Positions 52,458 through 63,012 of a DNA stretch of 64,000 nt are shown in pieces. The position numbers and the translations under genes are program-made. The notes under the pieces are model-generated. The model was not told the DNA's origin and ran no database searches. It saw nothing but the letters and a program-made list of their open reading frames with translations. The DNA lies in NCBI GenBank assembly GCA_951640165.1, contig OX621258.1, positions 4,301,501 through 4,365,500 on the forward strand. The letters run 5' to 3'. Every line of letters starts with the position of its first letter. Positions within the stretch are counted from its first letter, which is position 1. The stretch is from Pseudoips prasinana. Its lineage: Eukaryota > Arthropoda > Insecta > Lepidoptera > Nolidae.

Positions 52458-52895
52458 GTCCGTAAGTAAGAGGTAAAGTACGCGGTGAATCTTTAGATGG
52501 ATGACCAAGCCAAGCCATATAAATTTCAATACATAATATTATAAACTTCAACTAAACATAATCTCCTTGACAATAACTTAATACAAGCTAGCAGAATGTC
52601 ACTACAATTATAAAATAAATTGTATAAATGTTTCAACATTCCGTGTACCTAAATATATGTAATATGTAACTAGAAATAATAACTGTATTACTACAAACAT
52701 GTTCTGACTATCTACAAGCGCTTTTTTAAAGTCTACGTGAATAAAAAAAAAAAAAAACAAGTGCTTCCATTTTAGATCATCTTCGTTTTTTGAAGGTTAG
52801 GGACACTGTCGTTAGACAACAGTCGTTAAACCATGCATGAGATCTACTGGGCGGCTTGATCAACTTTATTACCAGGGTAATTACTGCCCATAAGA
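52458..52895 (+). mobile_element. 5S-SINE split by NL1
   Basis: Left: GGTCCGTAAGTAAGAGGTAA, TACGCGGTGAATCTTTAGAT, GGATGACCAAGCC (to about 52533). Right from 52758: AGTGCTTCC, AACAGTCGTTAAACCATG, CTGGGCGGCTTGATCAACT, CAGGGTAATTACTGCCC. Aligns with 40200..40440 once the LINE tail is removed. Confidence 0.65.
52534..52757 (+). mobile_element. NL1 LINE 3' end inside a 5S-SINE
   Basis: AATCTCCTTGACAATAACTT, ACAAGCTAGCAGAATGTC, CAAGCGCTTTTTTAAAGTC, GTGAATAAAAAAAAAAA. Confidence 0.8.
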
Positions 52896-52974
52896 CTTAG
52901 AAGATTTCGATAGGGAATGCTTTCTTTACTTAGTCAAACTCGCGATACGTGGGCACAGAGATAGTAATAAAATG
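52896..52974. other. unassigned spacer
   Basis: Nothing recognised. Confidence 0.3.
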
Positions 52975-53265
52975 TCCTCCTAGCCGAATTTCGGCCACGA
53001 CGGCCAGTCTCCATGGAGACTAACCATCTGCGTGGGACTTATTATAGTGAACAAGTGTGTGCGCAAACACAAGGGCATTTTCTATCCATCACTCTCATGA
53101 TCCGATGCGACGACTAGCGACACGACCGGAAAGAGATCCGGTAAAGGACCGACAGCTTTACGTGCTCTCCCAGTCACGGGGGTATAATACCGCCAACTCC
53201 CAGACTTCGGGCTGATGCACACGCTGGTGAACACGCTACCGCTACACCAACAGGAACATAGTATG
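52975..53265 (-). mobile_element. S-D SINE
   Basis: GAATTTCGGCCACGACGGCC, AGTGTGTGCGCAAACAC, GACTAGCGACACGACCGG, ACCGACAGCTTTACGTGC, then box A region CACGCTACCGCTACACCAAC. Box B is deleted. Confidence 0.8.
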
Positions 53266-53752
53266 CATGTGATGTGCCACCTCCGCCATCACACATCTTT
53301 AACGTTGCGAAACATATAATGAAAATATTCAAAGACAAAACACCATTCCCAAACAGACATCCAAAGAGACATCTCCACTCCAACGATTTGAGTGTCACTC
53401 TCTGTCACTCCCGTGGACCACTTCTCCGTCACTACCGTGGAACTGTGGAGCTATTATTACAGAGTAGTGCCTCTTACGAGCAAAATGGCTGTCATACAGG
53501 CTTTGTACGGCACAGTTGAGGCAAAAAGGCGTACGAACGAAATGGAATGGACTTACAGTTCTAAGTTATATTACAATATTAAGGGTGACATACGGTATAC
53601 GGTGTACGGTGGTATACGGGGTGACATATTATCATTAAACATTTTTTATTGAAAGTCCCGACTTAGCAGCTAATGTGTCCATCCGTACAAATCTCATGGG
53701 ATTTAAAATGGGCCAATATTAAATGTTGCTTTCGCAGTTACAAACTATAAAA
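53266..53752. other. unassigned DNA
   Basis: Overlapping frames at 53274..53652 have no motif. TACGGTATACGG-type repeats at 53587..53620. Confidence 0.35.
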
Positions 53753-53960
53753 TAAATAAATAAAAAAGTTTTTTATTCACGTAGACTTTAAAAAAGCGCT
53801 TGTAAATAGTCAGAACATGTTTGTAGTAATAGAGTAAATATTAATATATAATTTATTTATTATTATTTCTATGTACATATAGATAATTAGGTAATATATA
53901 TATATATATTGAAGGAATTAAATTACAATAAGATTTACTTATAATTGTAATGATATTTAG
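53753..53960 (-). mobile_element. NL1 LINE 3' end
   Basis: AAATAAATAAATAAAAAAGT, CACGTAGACTTTAAAAAAGC, GTAAATAGTCAGAACATG, TGATATTTAGCTA; contains a short TA run at 53898..53911. Confidence 0.75.
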
Positions 53961-53964
53961 CTAT

Positions 53965-54258
53965 ATATACGGACTACATTCTCAATAAGAAGTGCACTTA
54001 GTTTTAATAGGCTGCCACGGGAGATTAATATAGACCTGTTTTCTACCAGTGCAGCAACATTGAGACGGCTTTTAGCCAATTTATACTTTGGAAATGTTAG
54101 CACCTGCTGATTACAGTTCTGATATTTTTTGTTCTTCTTTTCTCTTCCATACCAAACAATTCTATATGTGGAGGCTTGTAATTAGCAATTGGTCAATCTA
54201 TTTGTAATATTTAGTTGTTTATTAGGCTGTAAGCCTTCTGTAAAAATTAATAAATAAA
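53965..54258 (+). pseudogene. LINE C-terminal relic with 3' UTR
   Basis: Frame reads SIRSALSFNRLPREIN and TLRRLLANLYF to a stop near 54108, the F-RLP-E block of LINE C-termini, then a 3' UTR with AGGCTGTAAGCCTTCTG hairpin and AATTAATAAATAAAC. Confidence 0.55.
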
Positions 54259-54261
54259 CAA

Positions 54262-54480
54262 TCTATATATATATCAATTGCTTTTCGTTAGCCTCGCTGA
54301 AACTCGAGAACGGCTGAACGGATTTATCTTATCTTGGTCTTGAAATGTTCGTGGAGTTCTAGGGAAGGTTTAAAAGGTAAGAAAACGTCGAATAATTGCC
54401 GGAAACCCCCTAAAAACAACCCTTTTCTTTTTCCCATATAAACGTTTTCATTAAGATTATTTTATAGAAAAGTTTAGGTC
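54262..54480 (+). mobile_element. Hel-L Helitron 5' end
   Basis: A|TCTATATATATATCAATTG, TCGTTAGCCTCGCTGAAACT, CGAGAACGGCTGAACGGATT, GGTCTTGAAATGTTCGTGG, AGGGAAGGTTTAAAAGGT. No hairpin/CTAG end was found downstream; the right boundary is approximate. Confidence 0.65.
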
Positions 54481-54673
54481 TTTTATTTATAGATTGAGGC
54501 AGTATAAAGTCTGTCGGGTCAGGTTGTTATATAATAAAAGTGCTTTGAATAAGTTTAACGGCAACATAATACATCTAAGTTGCAATCTAAGTTAACGAAG
54601 TGATTTCAACATGTGAACAGTTAGTTGCAGTTCAATTGAGTACAGGTGCTATAAATTCTACAGTTAACTAGAA
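54481..54673. other. unassigned spacer
   Basis: Nothing recognised. Confidence 0.3.
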
Positions 54674-55115
54674 GTGACACCCTGTTTCAAGAGAGGTATA
54701 AATCCTAGCATATTACCCTCACACGTGCCTACTTGTGATAATTATTATGGTCGATGGTGTAGATCTTTTGTAGTTCCAACCATTTTCAATAGCCTCCCAG
54801 TCGACATAAACAATGGTATCACAAAGACCACTTCTAAAAACAAAATACATATGCATTTATATTATAATATCTTCTGTAAAAACCTCACCGTAGGGAATAT
54901 TTGAATATTTAATTATATAGATAGAAAATAATATTGTTTAGTAGTTATCTAAGTAGAGTGGAAAAGTGTCACTTACAATGTAAACTTAAAAAAATTGTTA
55001 AAAAAGGAGCTACGTCTGCCAACAAACTGCTTTGCAGTTTGGCAGAGGTAAAAATGTATTGTAAAATATTTTTTCTCAGAATAAACGCTTTTTCATTTTC
55101 ATTTAATTTTATTTC
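54674..55115 (+). pseudogene. LINE C-terminal relic with 3' UTR
   Basis: Frame 54674..54904 contains RSFVVPTIFNSLPVDI, the F-SLP-DI block of LINE C-termini. Downstream lies the hairpin CTGCCAACAAACTGC / GCAGTTTGGCAG (55017..55045) and AATAAACGCTTTTTCATTTT tail. Confidence 0.5.
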
Positions 55116-55217
55116 TATGAGTAAACAAACTAGACAATTAATTGGCAGTAGACGTTGATCAGACACAAAATAATAATAGGAAATGTTTCGTGTTATAATT
55201 CTTGTTTTTGCATCTGT

Positions 55218-55465
55218 CATTCATCATTATCATCATCATCATGTCAGCCAAAGTACGTCCACTACTGGAGCCTCCCCAAAGGATGGGGGATATGCCATAA
55301 TCGCCACGCTCGGCAGACGGGTTGGCGATTGCAGTTTGATGGTCATAGTTCACAGAAAATCGCTGCTGCCTGTTTTTAGGTATTCCCTCGGTCGATTTCT
55401 ACGCCCCTTACGGGATGAGATGGGGTGATGATATTCTATGCTGTCACCACATAGCACATCTGTCA
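55218..55465 (-). mobile_element. S-F SINE, complete
   Basis: CATCATCATCATGTCAGCC, CGTCCACTACTGGAGCC, GCCATAATCGCCACGCTCGG, TTTCTACGCCCCTTACGGG, GAGATGGGGTGATGATATTC, GCTGTCACCACATAGC. Confidence 0.78.
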
Positions 55466-55574
55466 TTATGTCAACGCAATGATGCGGTAAACTTAGAAAA
55501 TACTGACTCACTTACATGAGTTTCCTTCTATAATAATTTCGTTACTTTTCGGGTTTAAAGTCTACTTCTCAGAC
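55466..55574. other. unassigned spacer
   Basis: Nothing recognised. Confidence 0.3.
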
Positions 55575-55757
55575 ATATTTGATAGCCAGTTGCTCGCAAC
55601 GGTCCGCAAGTATTGGCGAGGTTAAGCACATAGGCTGGCGGTCAGCCCATAGATTGGTGAGCGTCAAAGCAGTTTAATTCCTAAGTGTCTCCGTGCTTCC
55701 GACGTCCTGGTAAGACTGACCTCGCGCCTAGGTGCTTAACCCAAGATCACTTACGCA
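55575..55757. mobile_element. two 5S-SINE fragments, inverted
   Basis: Plus: TGGCGAGGTTAAGCACATAG, CAGCCCATAGATTGGTGAGC, GTCTCCGTGCTTCCG (55600..55700). Minus: CTGACCTCGCGCCTAGGTGC, TTAACCCAAGATCACTTACG, ACAGTGAGAGCA (55710..55757). The 5S-like blocks face each other. Confidence 0.6.
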
Positions 55758-55767
55758 ACAGTGAGAG

Positions 55768-56037
55768 CAACTATAATAATAATATCCTGGGACATTATTC
55801 ACACATGATCATCTGATCCCAAACTACGCAGAGCTTGTCCTATGAAAACCAGATAACTGATATACTATTTTTCTTTTGTAAATACATATTATATACCTAC
55901 ATAATTTACACCCAGACTCACGACAAACAGACATGTTCATGCACACAAATATTTGTCCCGGGTGGGAATCGAACCCACGACCTCCAGCGTGAAAGGCAGT
56001 GTATCTACCAACCACGCCAACAGGCCCGTCAAAACTA
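55768..56037 (-). mobile_element. S-B SINE, complete
   Basis: AATATCCTGGGACATTATTC, ACACCCAGACTCACGACAA, GGGTGGGAATCGAACCC, ACCAACCACGCCAACAGGCC. Confidence 0.85.
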
Positions 56038-56474
56038 TGAGCGCTTCTGAAGTATAAAGTGCCAGTTGGTGATCTCAACGAGGTCCAGATATTTGTTCCT
56101 TCATTAAAATTATACCAAGCAGTGACAAAATATAATTATTTGTCGCCACTTCAATGGCTTTTAACTCCGTGAAGTGTACAATATCAGATGGCAGTTCGTT
56201 ATCTCGCCGAGTGCTGATATTTGCTCGTCTTATTAAACGTTTATGCTTCGCAAACATTGCAATAACGTCAGTGGAGATACAGACCAACTGTTTACTGAAC
56301 AGAGAAAAATATTACTTACATTTGCACGCCACAAGGGGCAGTGCTTTGCAATCGTTAAAAAGGAAACAAAAATATGGTATGTTCAAGTTAAATCACTTCA
56401 CATATTTTAGTAGAGTATAGTGGTCTTTCGCTGAACTTGCTCAGAAGCTCAACTTGAGATTTTTATTAACGGCC
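56038..56474. other. unassigned DNA
   Basis: No gene. Two similar stretches (about 56055..56110 and 56175..56230: CAGTTGGTGATCTC / CAGTTCGTTATCTC, then ATATTTG) suggest an old local duplication. Confidence 0.35.
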
Positions 56475-56562
56475 CAACAGAGTTCACCTCGGTGGATGCC
56501 ATCCATCTAGACTGCAGTTGTGCAGTCTAGATGGATGGCAACCACCAGGGTGACCTCTGTTG
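56475..56562. repeat. 88-bp hairpin, 42-bp arms
   Basis: Left arm 56475..56516 and right arm 56521..56562 pair at 38 of 42 positions with a 4-base loop GTTG; the inner 20 bp (GCCATCCATCTAGACTGCA) is perfect. Confidence 0.95.
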
Positions 56563-56628
56563 AGACGTTGGTTTGCAACCGTGTAGAAGATGCTTAAAGG
56601 TAAGCTTATAAGGGATAAAGTGTGGGGG

Positions 56629-57371
56629 CATACTAGCGTATTTCGAGCCTCGTCGCCGCACAAGCAACGTTGACGCGGCACTGCCTGGAGAAACGGCACA
56701 GCGACGCCAATGCTGAGCAGCTGCAAGCTAACGTCAACCAGCGCCAGCGCCGCGTCGACGTAAAACTTAGGGTCGACGCGTTAAAAGTAAAACATCGAGT
56801 TAAAAGTTATCGCTCGTAAAGGCATTGCAATGCCAACGCTGAACAGCTCCCGAACCGGTTTACGCAGAAGGCCGCGGCGTCGAATCGGCGCAATTTTTTT
56901 TGATACCAATATTATACATTTTTACATTTCAGTACAATGTTTAGAGACTTATAGGTCCTCAATTATTACAAAAGTTGTCGAAAACTGATTCCCAATAACT
57001 GACTTCAAATAGAGGAGGTTCTCAAGTTTTGGAGATTACATTTTGGAGGTTGTCGCTGCGGTAAGTTATTACTTTTTAAATACTTAATAGTAACAAATGT
57101 ATGTATTTCGAGATAAAAAGGCAAATAAGAAACAAAAAACAAAATAGATTGCGTAATTAGATTTTCTGTTTCCAGATAGTCGAGTTGACCAAAACCATGT
57201 AGTAACTATGTTTAGTTATATTTTTGCTTTGGTTTGAGATATTTAACTATAGAACGGAACTACCTTGCCCCGCTGATTTTACCTGACAGAAGCAAGCTAA
57301 CGCGATGTCAATGCTGCAGACTGCTGTAGTCGTTAACCTTCGCAAAAGCCAGAGGCTCGAAAGACGCTAGT
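56629..57371. mobile_element. about 740-bp element with TIRs
   Basis: ACTAGCGTATTTCGAGCCTC (56632..56651) and GAGGCTCGAAAGACGCTAGT (57352..57371) are inverted repeats with one mismatch. Both ends touch a TGTGGGGG string outside. The interior has GC-rich blocks (GCGCCAGCGCCGCGTCGACG) and no transposase frame. Confidence 0.65.
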
Positions 57372-57663
57372 GTGGGGGAAACCTAACACAGATAAGTCGG
57401 GTAGAGCGTAGGAAATGCTCGCACCATGAGCTAATAAATAGAAGAATAAAAGAACAAAGAATTTTTGGAGTATCAGTATCTAAGGCACAAATATCTGCAA
57501 ATAAGTTGTTTGTAAGGTAGTTTCAATCAAAGTTAATAACGATAGCGACCTAAGCATTTACTTAATGTTCACCTATAATTGAATATAAACTGCTATTATA
57601 TATTAGTCAATGCAACTTAAATATGACAGAATCTCCTATAAATTGCGTTGGCCGTTTGGCATA
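57372..57663. other. unassigned DNA
   Basis: Nothing recognised. Confidence 0.3.
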
Positions 57664-57780
57664 TGATTGTTCGGAAAAATCTTGAACCTTTCCTTGTGTT
57701 TGTTAATACATTTACTTAAAGCTATTAAGTAAATGTATTAAAAAACACAAGGAAAGGTTCAAGATTTTTCCGAACAATCA
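57664..57780. repeat. 117-bp hairpin, 55-bp arms
   Basis: TGATTGTTCGGAAAAATCTT at left and its complement at right; 54 of 55 positions pair (57664..57718 with 57726..57780), loop of 7. Confidence 0.97.
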
Positions 57781-58377
57781 GCTCAAATGACAAAAAATAG
57801 GCTAAAAAATACACTTTGTATGCGCAACATTCGGCAAAATTTCCACTTCATTTTAAATTTGGAAATGTACGTTACTTTTTTACGGTTCATTTAAGCGGCA
57901 AAGGAAAAACTTTTTTGAAGACACGCGTGCCTGGTTCCGTAAGAATATAATTAGTTTTTTTTTTCGTTAAACTTAAAGAAAGTTTGTGGAAAATAGTGTA
58001 TCTGGTACGGATTGGTACCATCCATGGTCCATGTCTTCAGTAGGAACGCTTTTACTTCGACTGTCTTTATTTCATAGGCGATAAGGGTGGATTTTGTAAA
58101 GCATAATGTATATACTGACGCATTGTCGTCTGTTTCTGTTAGTCATATTAATTACTATACTATTCTAAAAGAAAGCTTTTATGGTTAAATTACAGTAATT
58201 ACTTTAGTAAAACTTTTACATTCTAACCACAAATGATTTTTGCTTTATTAAATGGACTGTATTTATAACCATAATTACTTTCCTTTGTATATCTATTTTA
58301 GTAAAATATTAGCTTCTAGATCTAATCTGTAATTGAAGTCATTAGTACGTAATCCCAAGTATTATACTTTCGTGGTC
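57781..58377. other. unassigned AT-rich DNA
   Basis: Nothing recognised. Confidence 0.35.
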
Positions 58378-58956
58378 TATTAGGGTTGCGTACCCGAAGG
58401 GTTAAACGGGACCCTATTACTAAGCCTTCGCTATCAGTCTGTCTGTCCGTCTGTCACCAGGCTGTACCTCATAAACCGTGATAGTTAGACAGTTGAAATT
58501 TTCACAGATGATGTATTTCTGTTGCCGCTATAACAACAAACGTGAACTATATTTGTGTACTAAAATATATTTAAAGGGGCTCCCATACAACAAACGTGAT
58601 TTTTTTTCTCGTTTTTATAGATAATGGTACGGATCCCTTGAATGAATGAATGAATAATTTATTTGGTAAAGTAACAGGACTCATTTTGTTAGTAAAACCT
58701 ATGTTAGTAATTCTAAAACAATTATGTAGTACGCAGACCAATACATCTATTTGCACAGGGCGCGACCCCTCACATGCGTACCCCTGCTATAAACTAATCA
58801 CGGACGTTGACAACTTACAGCAGCGGCCCACATACATTATATAGATAATGGTACGGAACCCTTCGTGCGCGAGTCCGACTCGCACTTGGCCGGTTTATAT
58901 AGATAATGGTACGGAACCCTTCGTGCGCGAGTCCGACTCGCACTTGGCTGGTTTTC
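58378..58956 (-). repeat. GC1-related repeat with insertion and end duplication
   Basis: Left end AGGGTTGCGTACCCGAAGGG, TCAGTCTGTCTGTCCGTCTG; ends GAGTCCGACTCGCACTTGGC. A LINE tail splits it at 58640 and the last 58 bp occurs twice in tandem (58841 and 58899). Confidence 0.75.
58640..58840 (-). mobile_element. LINE 3' end with TSD inside GC1
   Basis: Begins GAATGAATGAATAATTTATT (tail on the complement), then unassigned 3' UTR. Flanked by ATAGATAATGGTACGGA followed by (A/T)CCCTT at 58617 and 58841, a target duplication of about 23 bp. Confidence 0.75.
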
Positions 58957-59375
58957 TATAGTTATGGTACAACCGTATAGAATATGAGATTGAACAGAAA
59001 CAATCGGTAAAATGCCGCCTTTAACAACTAATGATATTGATGATTTGGCTGTCATGACGAAGTTACCCTCGGTCTGCCCCCATTTCTCCTTCCCTCTACT
59101 CTCTACGATGTTTCTAACATCTTCCATCTTCTATTATGGTCGTTGTTTAAAATAGATAATTTTTGTCTGCAATTCCAAGACTTCTCTTTCTCTCCTTTCA
59201 TATTTGGCGAAGAACCAAGGGCAGAAGCTAAAGAGCATACCTAAACACATAAAACAATTATTCATATTACGAGGCACTCGAATCCCCAACCTCAGTTAAT
59301 CCATTTGATAACATCGCGGCTAAACGTGCTCTATACATAATCTGCGCTTCAACTATAATTACTTGGCGTTATAAT
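58957..59375. other. unassigned DNA
   Basis: Nothing recognised. Confidence 0.3.
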
Positions 59376-59424
59376 AATATCCTGGGACATTATTCACACA
59401 CGGTCATCGGATCCCAAACTAAGC

Positions 59425-59623
59425 TTTTAACTAAGCTAACTAAGCTCATTGTCTAATGACTACAACCGGGACCGACAGCTTAACGTGCCCTCCGAAGCAC
59501 GGAGACGCTCAGGAATTAAACCATTTTGGCGGTCACCCATCTATGAACTGACCGCGAACCTAGTTGCTTAACCTCACCGATCACTTACGGACCAGTGAGA
59601 GCATCTAGCTATGAGCGCCTCTC
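59425..59623 (-). mobile_element. 5S-SINE inside S-B
   Basis: GACCGACAGCTTAACGTGCC, CTCCGAAGCACGGAGACG, TTTTGGCGGTCACCCATC, ACTGACCGCGAACCTAGTTG, ACCAGTGAGAGCATCTAGC. Reverse-strand copy with the 5S-like block intact and the 3' end truncated. Confidence 0.75.
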
Positions 59624-59808
59624 AGATAACTGATATACTACATATACTATTTTTCTTTTATAAATACATACCTACTTATATAGATAATTTACACCCAGAC
59701 TCAGGACAAACAGACATGTTCATGCACACAAATATTTGTCCCGGATGGGAATCGAACCCACGACCTCCGGCGGCGTGAAAGGCAGCGTATCTACCAACCA
59801 CGCCAACA

Positions 59809-60053
59809 GGGGCTCTACCGGCTTCGTCGTCGAACATCGATTTCTTAAATGGCGTTCAAATAAATAATGGTTAAAAATGACTTAATCAATCGTTAAATCG
59901 GCTTCCATGACCACATGTGACGTCATAAATGGTCCGATGAATCGATTGTCAGCGTTGAAGCCGATTTAACGATTGATTAAGTCATTTTTAACTTTTACTT
60001 ATTTGAACGCCATTTAAGAAATCGATGTTCGGCGACTTAGCCGGTAGAGCCCC
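59809..60053. mobile_element. FB1 foldback MITE, complete 245-bp copy
   Basis: GGGGCTCTACCGGC at left, GCCGGTAGAGCCCC at right; arms of about 95 bp include CGAACATCGATTTCTTAAAT and GACTTAATCAATCGTTAAAT with their complements. No internal insertion, so this is the reference copy. Confidence 0.93.
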
Positions 60054-60061
60054 AGGCCCGT

Positions 60062-60380
60062 CAATGATATGATATTCGATGCCGTGTGGTTTCCGGCCTG
60101 AAAATAATAACAGGGCGACCCTATACCTTCCCGAAGGTGTAGTAAAAGGCGACTAAGAGATACACCAGGTAGTCGGGCAGCAGCCTCCTGTGAACTAGAT
60201 ACCACCTAACTGCGGTCGCCAACTCAGATGCCAAGCGCGGTGACTAAAGCAAAGCCTTCAAATGGCAACGTTATATGTATAAACCTTGAGGACCCCTCCA
60301 AATGGCAACTTTATATGTATAAACCTTGGGGGGGGGGACCTATTTCCAGCAGTGGACGATATGAGGCTGGTGATGGTGTG
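60062..60380 (+). mobile_element. S-F SINE with internal tandem duplication
   Basis: TGATATTCGATGCCGTGTGG, CTGCGGTCGCCAACTC, TTTCCAGCAGTGGACGATAT. A 41-bp unit containing CAAATGGCAAC and TTATATGTATAAACCTTG is present twice (60259..60340), ending in a 10-G run. Confidence 0.65.
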
Positions 60381-61854
60381 AATTAATTTGATGAAATTGT
60401 TGACATACTATGACCCCTTGTAGATATTTATTATTGTTAAGTTAGTGACATGAATTACATTTTTAAAATTATGATTATGTTTATATTGACAAAATTTTAT
60501 AATTATTATTATGTGTAATGACTTGTTATGTGTGTTATGTTAATTAATTAAATTATTTTGTAAATGTTCAAATACAATCTAAATTGTTATTGAATAAATG
60601 AATATGAATATATGAATACGAATATATCACACCATCACCAGCCTGATTGTAATGTGTCTCCTGTCTTTCCAAGTGCAGGTTGAATACCACTTCAAGAAAT
60701 CAATCCTGATCTTGTACGAGGTGAGTTACGCCGCAATCAGAAACTGACTGACTGATCAATCAACGTACAACTGAAGCCGCTGGGTCTAGAACCATGAAAT
60801 TTCTGATGAAATTCCTAATGTGAAGTAGGTGTCCACTAATGCCCGGTTCCTTTATTTTACGATCCGTCATTGGACCAACGTTACCATCCGTAATTCAGCT
60901 ACCGATACCGATGCAAAACTAGTGTTCCACAATGCCCTACCTGCGACGAACATCCGTAGTTTAAACCACCTACGACTCGTTCGGCGATGAACCTCTCGCT
61001 CCTCTTCACGATTAGTTATAACAAAACGTCTACGTCAATTATGCAACTAAATCATTTATTATTCTGTAATATTATGTGAGTAATAGTACAAATTACTGTA
61101 CTTATAGTTACAGTAATAATTTAATTTGAGTTTTAGGTTTAAAATATTTATAAATCACTAGTATTGAAAATTTGATGTTACGAGTGCATGGTGTGAACAA
61201 AACGCGTAACATGAAAGCGCATGGCGCATGCGTCTGTCGTCTGACGTCTGTCCAGGAGTATTTCATGGTTTCTAAATAAGTTTTTAAATTGAGTATTTAA
61301 TCTAAGGTTTGTGGTTATGAAATCTTAGAAGATAGAAAAATAATCAACCCTTTCTAACGGAAAACAAAGCCATGAATTCTCTATCAGTTTCAGAGCTAGA
61401 CATCACGGAAATCTCCTCAAACACTATGTTAACTACCAAAATAAAATACAAACGACTGGTAAACCGACCGAATTCGACTAGTAATCAAAGCAGTAACGCC
61501 TCGTTATTTTGACAGTTCCGTGACAGTAGAAAATATTTATAGGAACACTTTCGAACGCATCTCCATACAATAAGCTTACTAACGTCCTCCCATCCGTTAG
61601 TAACCAGACGTTGGTTATTTGGATAACGACTAGTATTTTTTAGGAACGGTTTTGCGTTACGGCTGGTAGAAATTCTAACTATTCGTAGTAGAAACGATTC
61701 GTTTTTGGAATATAGGAACCAGGCGTAAGAAAGAATTTTTGAAAATTCAGCCTCATATGTGGTGAAAAGGGGTTTCAACGTGTTTTCTTGGTCTGATCAA
61801 CTCCAAACTTGGTATTTATAATGTTTAAATGATTTAATTGAACTCATGATTAAT
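60381..61854. other. unassigned DNA
   Basis: About 1.5 kb. TATCACACCATCACCAGCCTG (60625) is an inverted match to the S-F tail at 60360..60379. 60840..61010 and 61480..61640 are less AT-rich, but no gene could be supported. Confidence 0.35.
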
Positions 61855-62766
61855 CGTTTTTTAATATTCAATACCTAATATAATAAAAGGGAGTTGAAAG
61901 ATATATTTCATCAGATGCATTTCGAAATCTGTATAAAAACTCCTTAGTCCATCGATTATTAACATTGGACTTTGACATGTTTGAATACTAAGATTCACCC
62001 CGTAAGACGTTAAATTAGGGGATAAAAGTTTGTAAGAAACAAGATCAAATGTAAAACATCCTTAACCATAGCCAAAACAGAAAAAGTTCGTTTAAACCTG
62101 TTCAATGTCTGATTTCGCCTACCACGCAGACAGAGACACAGGCAAAAGCAATATGCCAATTTTCCTTTTGATTGCTACGACACCACGTAACATCTCTGTA
62201 CCTGATTTTACTATTACAAACTTAATCATTGAGTTAGTAACAACGTAAGCCCTGTACTCCAAATAACAGTATGATATGTCTCATCCCATAAAAAAAAACA
62301 CGTGTTTCATCGCTTTTTAATATTCTAGCCCCAATTGATAAAAGGATCATGCCTAATATTTTACATCTGATTCATTTCGAAATCTGTACAAAAACTCCTT
62401 AGTGCTATTAATTATTAACATTGGACTTCGACATGTTTTAATACTAAGATTCACCCCGTAAGGCGTTAAATTAGGGGTTAAAAGTTTGTAAGAAACACGA
62501 TCAAATGTAAAACATTATAGTGGAAAACCCTAAACCATAGGTAAAACAGAATAGGTTCGTTTAAATATCGTCTATGTCTGATTTAGATTACCACGCGGAC
62601 AGAGTCGCGTACAAAAGCAAGTATATTATATGCCATATTTCCTTTTGATTGCTACGAGACCACGCAACATTTCTGTACCTGATTTTACTATTACAAACTT
62701 TATCATTGTGTTTGTAACAACGTAAGCCCTGTACTCCAAATAACAGTATGATATGTCTCATTCCAA
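61855..62766. repeat. tandem duplication, 456-bp unit, two copies
   Basis: Unit 1 61855..62310 and unit 2 62311..62766 share ATTTCGAAATCTGTA-AAAAC, AAGATTCACCCCGTAAG, GCCCTGTACTCCAAATAACA and most of the sequence between. Roughly 90 percent alike by eye, with small indels. No ORF in either unit. Confidence 0.9.
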
Positions 62767-63012
62767 GGCTGTTAAGCTCAGGGTCAATTACAGAAGGGAC
62801 CGAGCTTAACGGACTTTTGGAGAGGCGTACAAAGAGTTAAAGGTTTTTTTTTATTATAATATATCACAAAGGCACGTATTAAAAAGTTTATAAGCCATGG
62901 CTTATTTAAACGTTAATGAACAGATTAAATATAATTCTATGGAACTTATAATGATTATTTTTAGCGTAGGTAGCAGGACGACAAAGACTCGGATCTCTCT
63001 TTGGCTTCTCTC
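62767..63012. other. unassigned spacer
   Basis: TTAAGCTCAGGGTC / GACCGAGCTTAA forms a small inverted repeat at 62771..62812. Confidence 0.35.

Larger units (their letters stand above)
59376..60062 (-). mobile_element. S-B SINE split by 5S-SINE and FB1
   Basis: Tail AATATCCTGGGACATTATTC to AAACTAAGC (59424); resumes AGATAACTGATATACTAC (59624) through GGGAATCGAACCC to CGCCAACA (59808); last bases AGGCCCGTCA after FB1. Confidence 0.82.
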
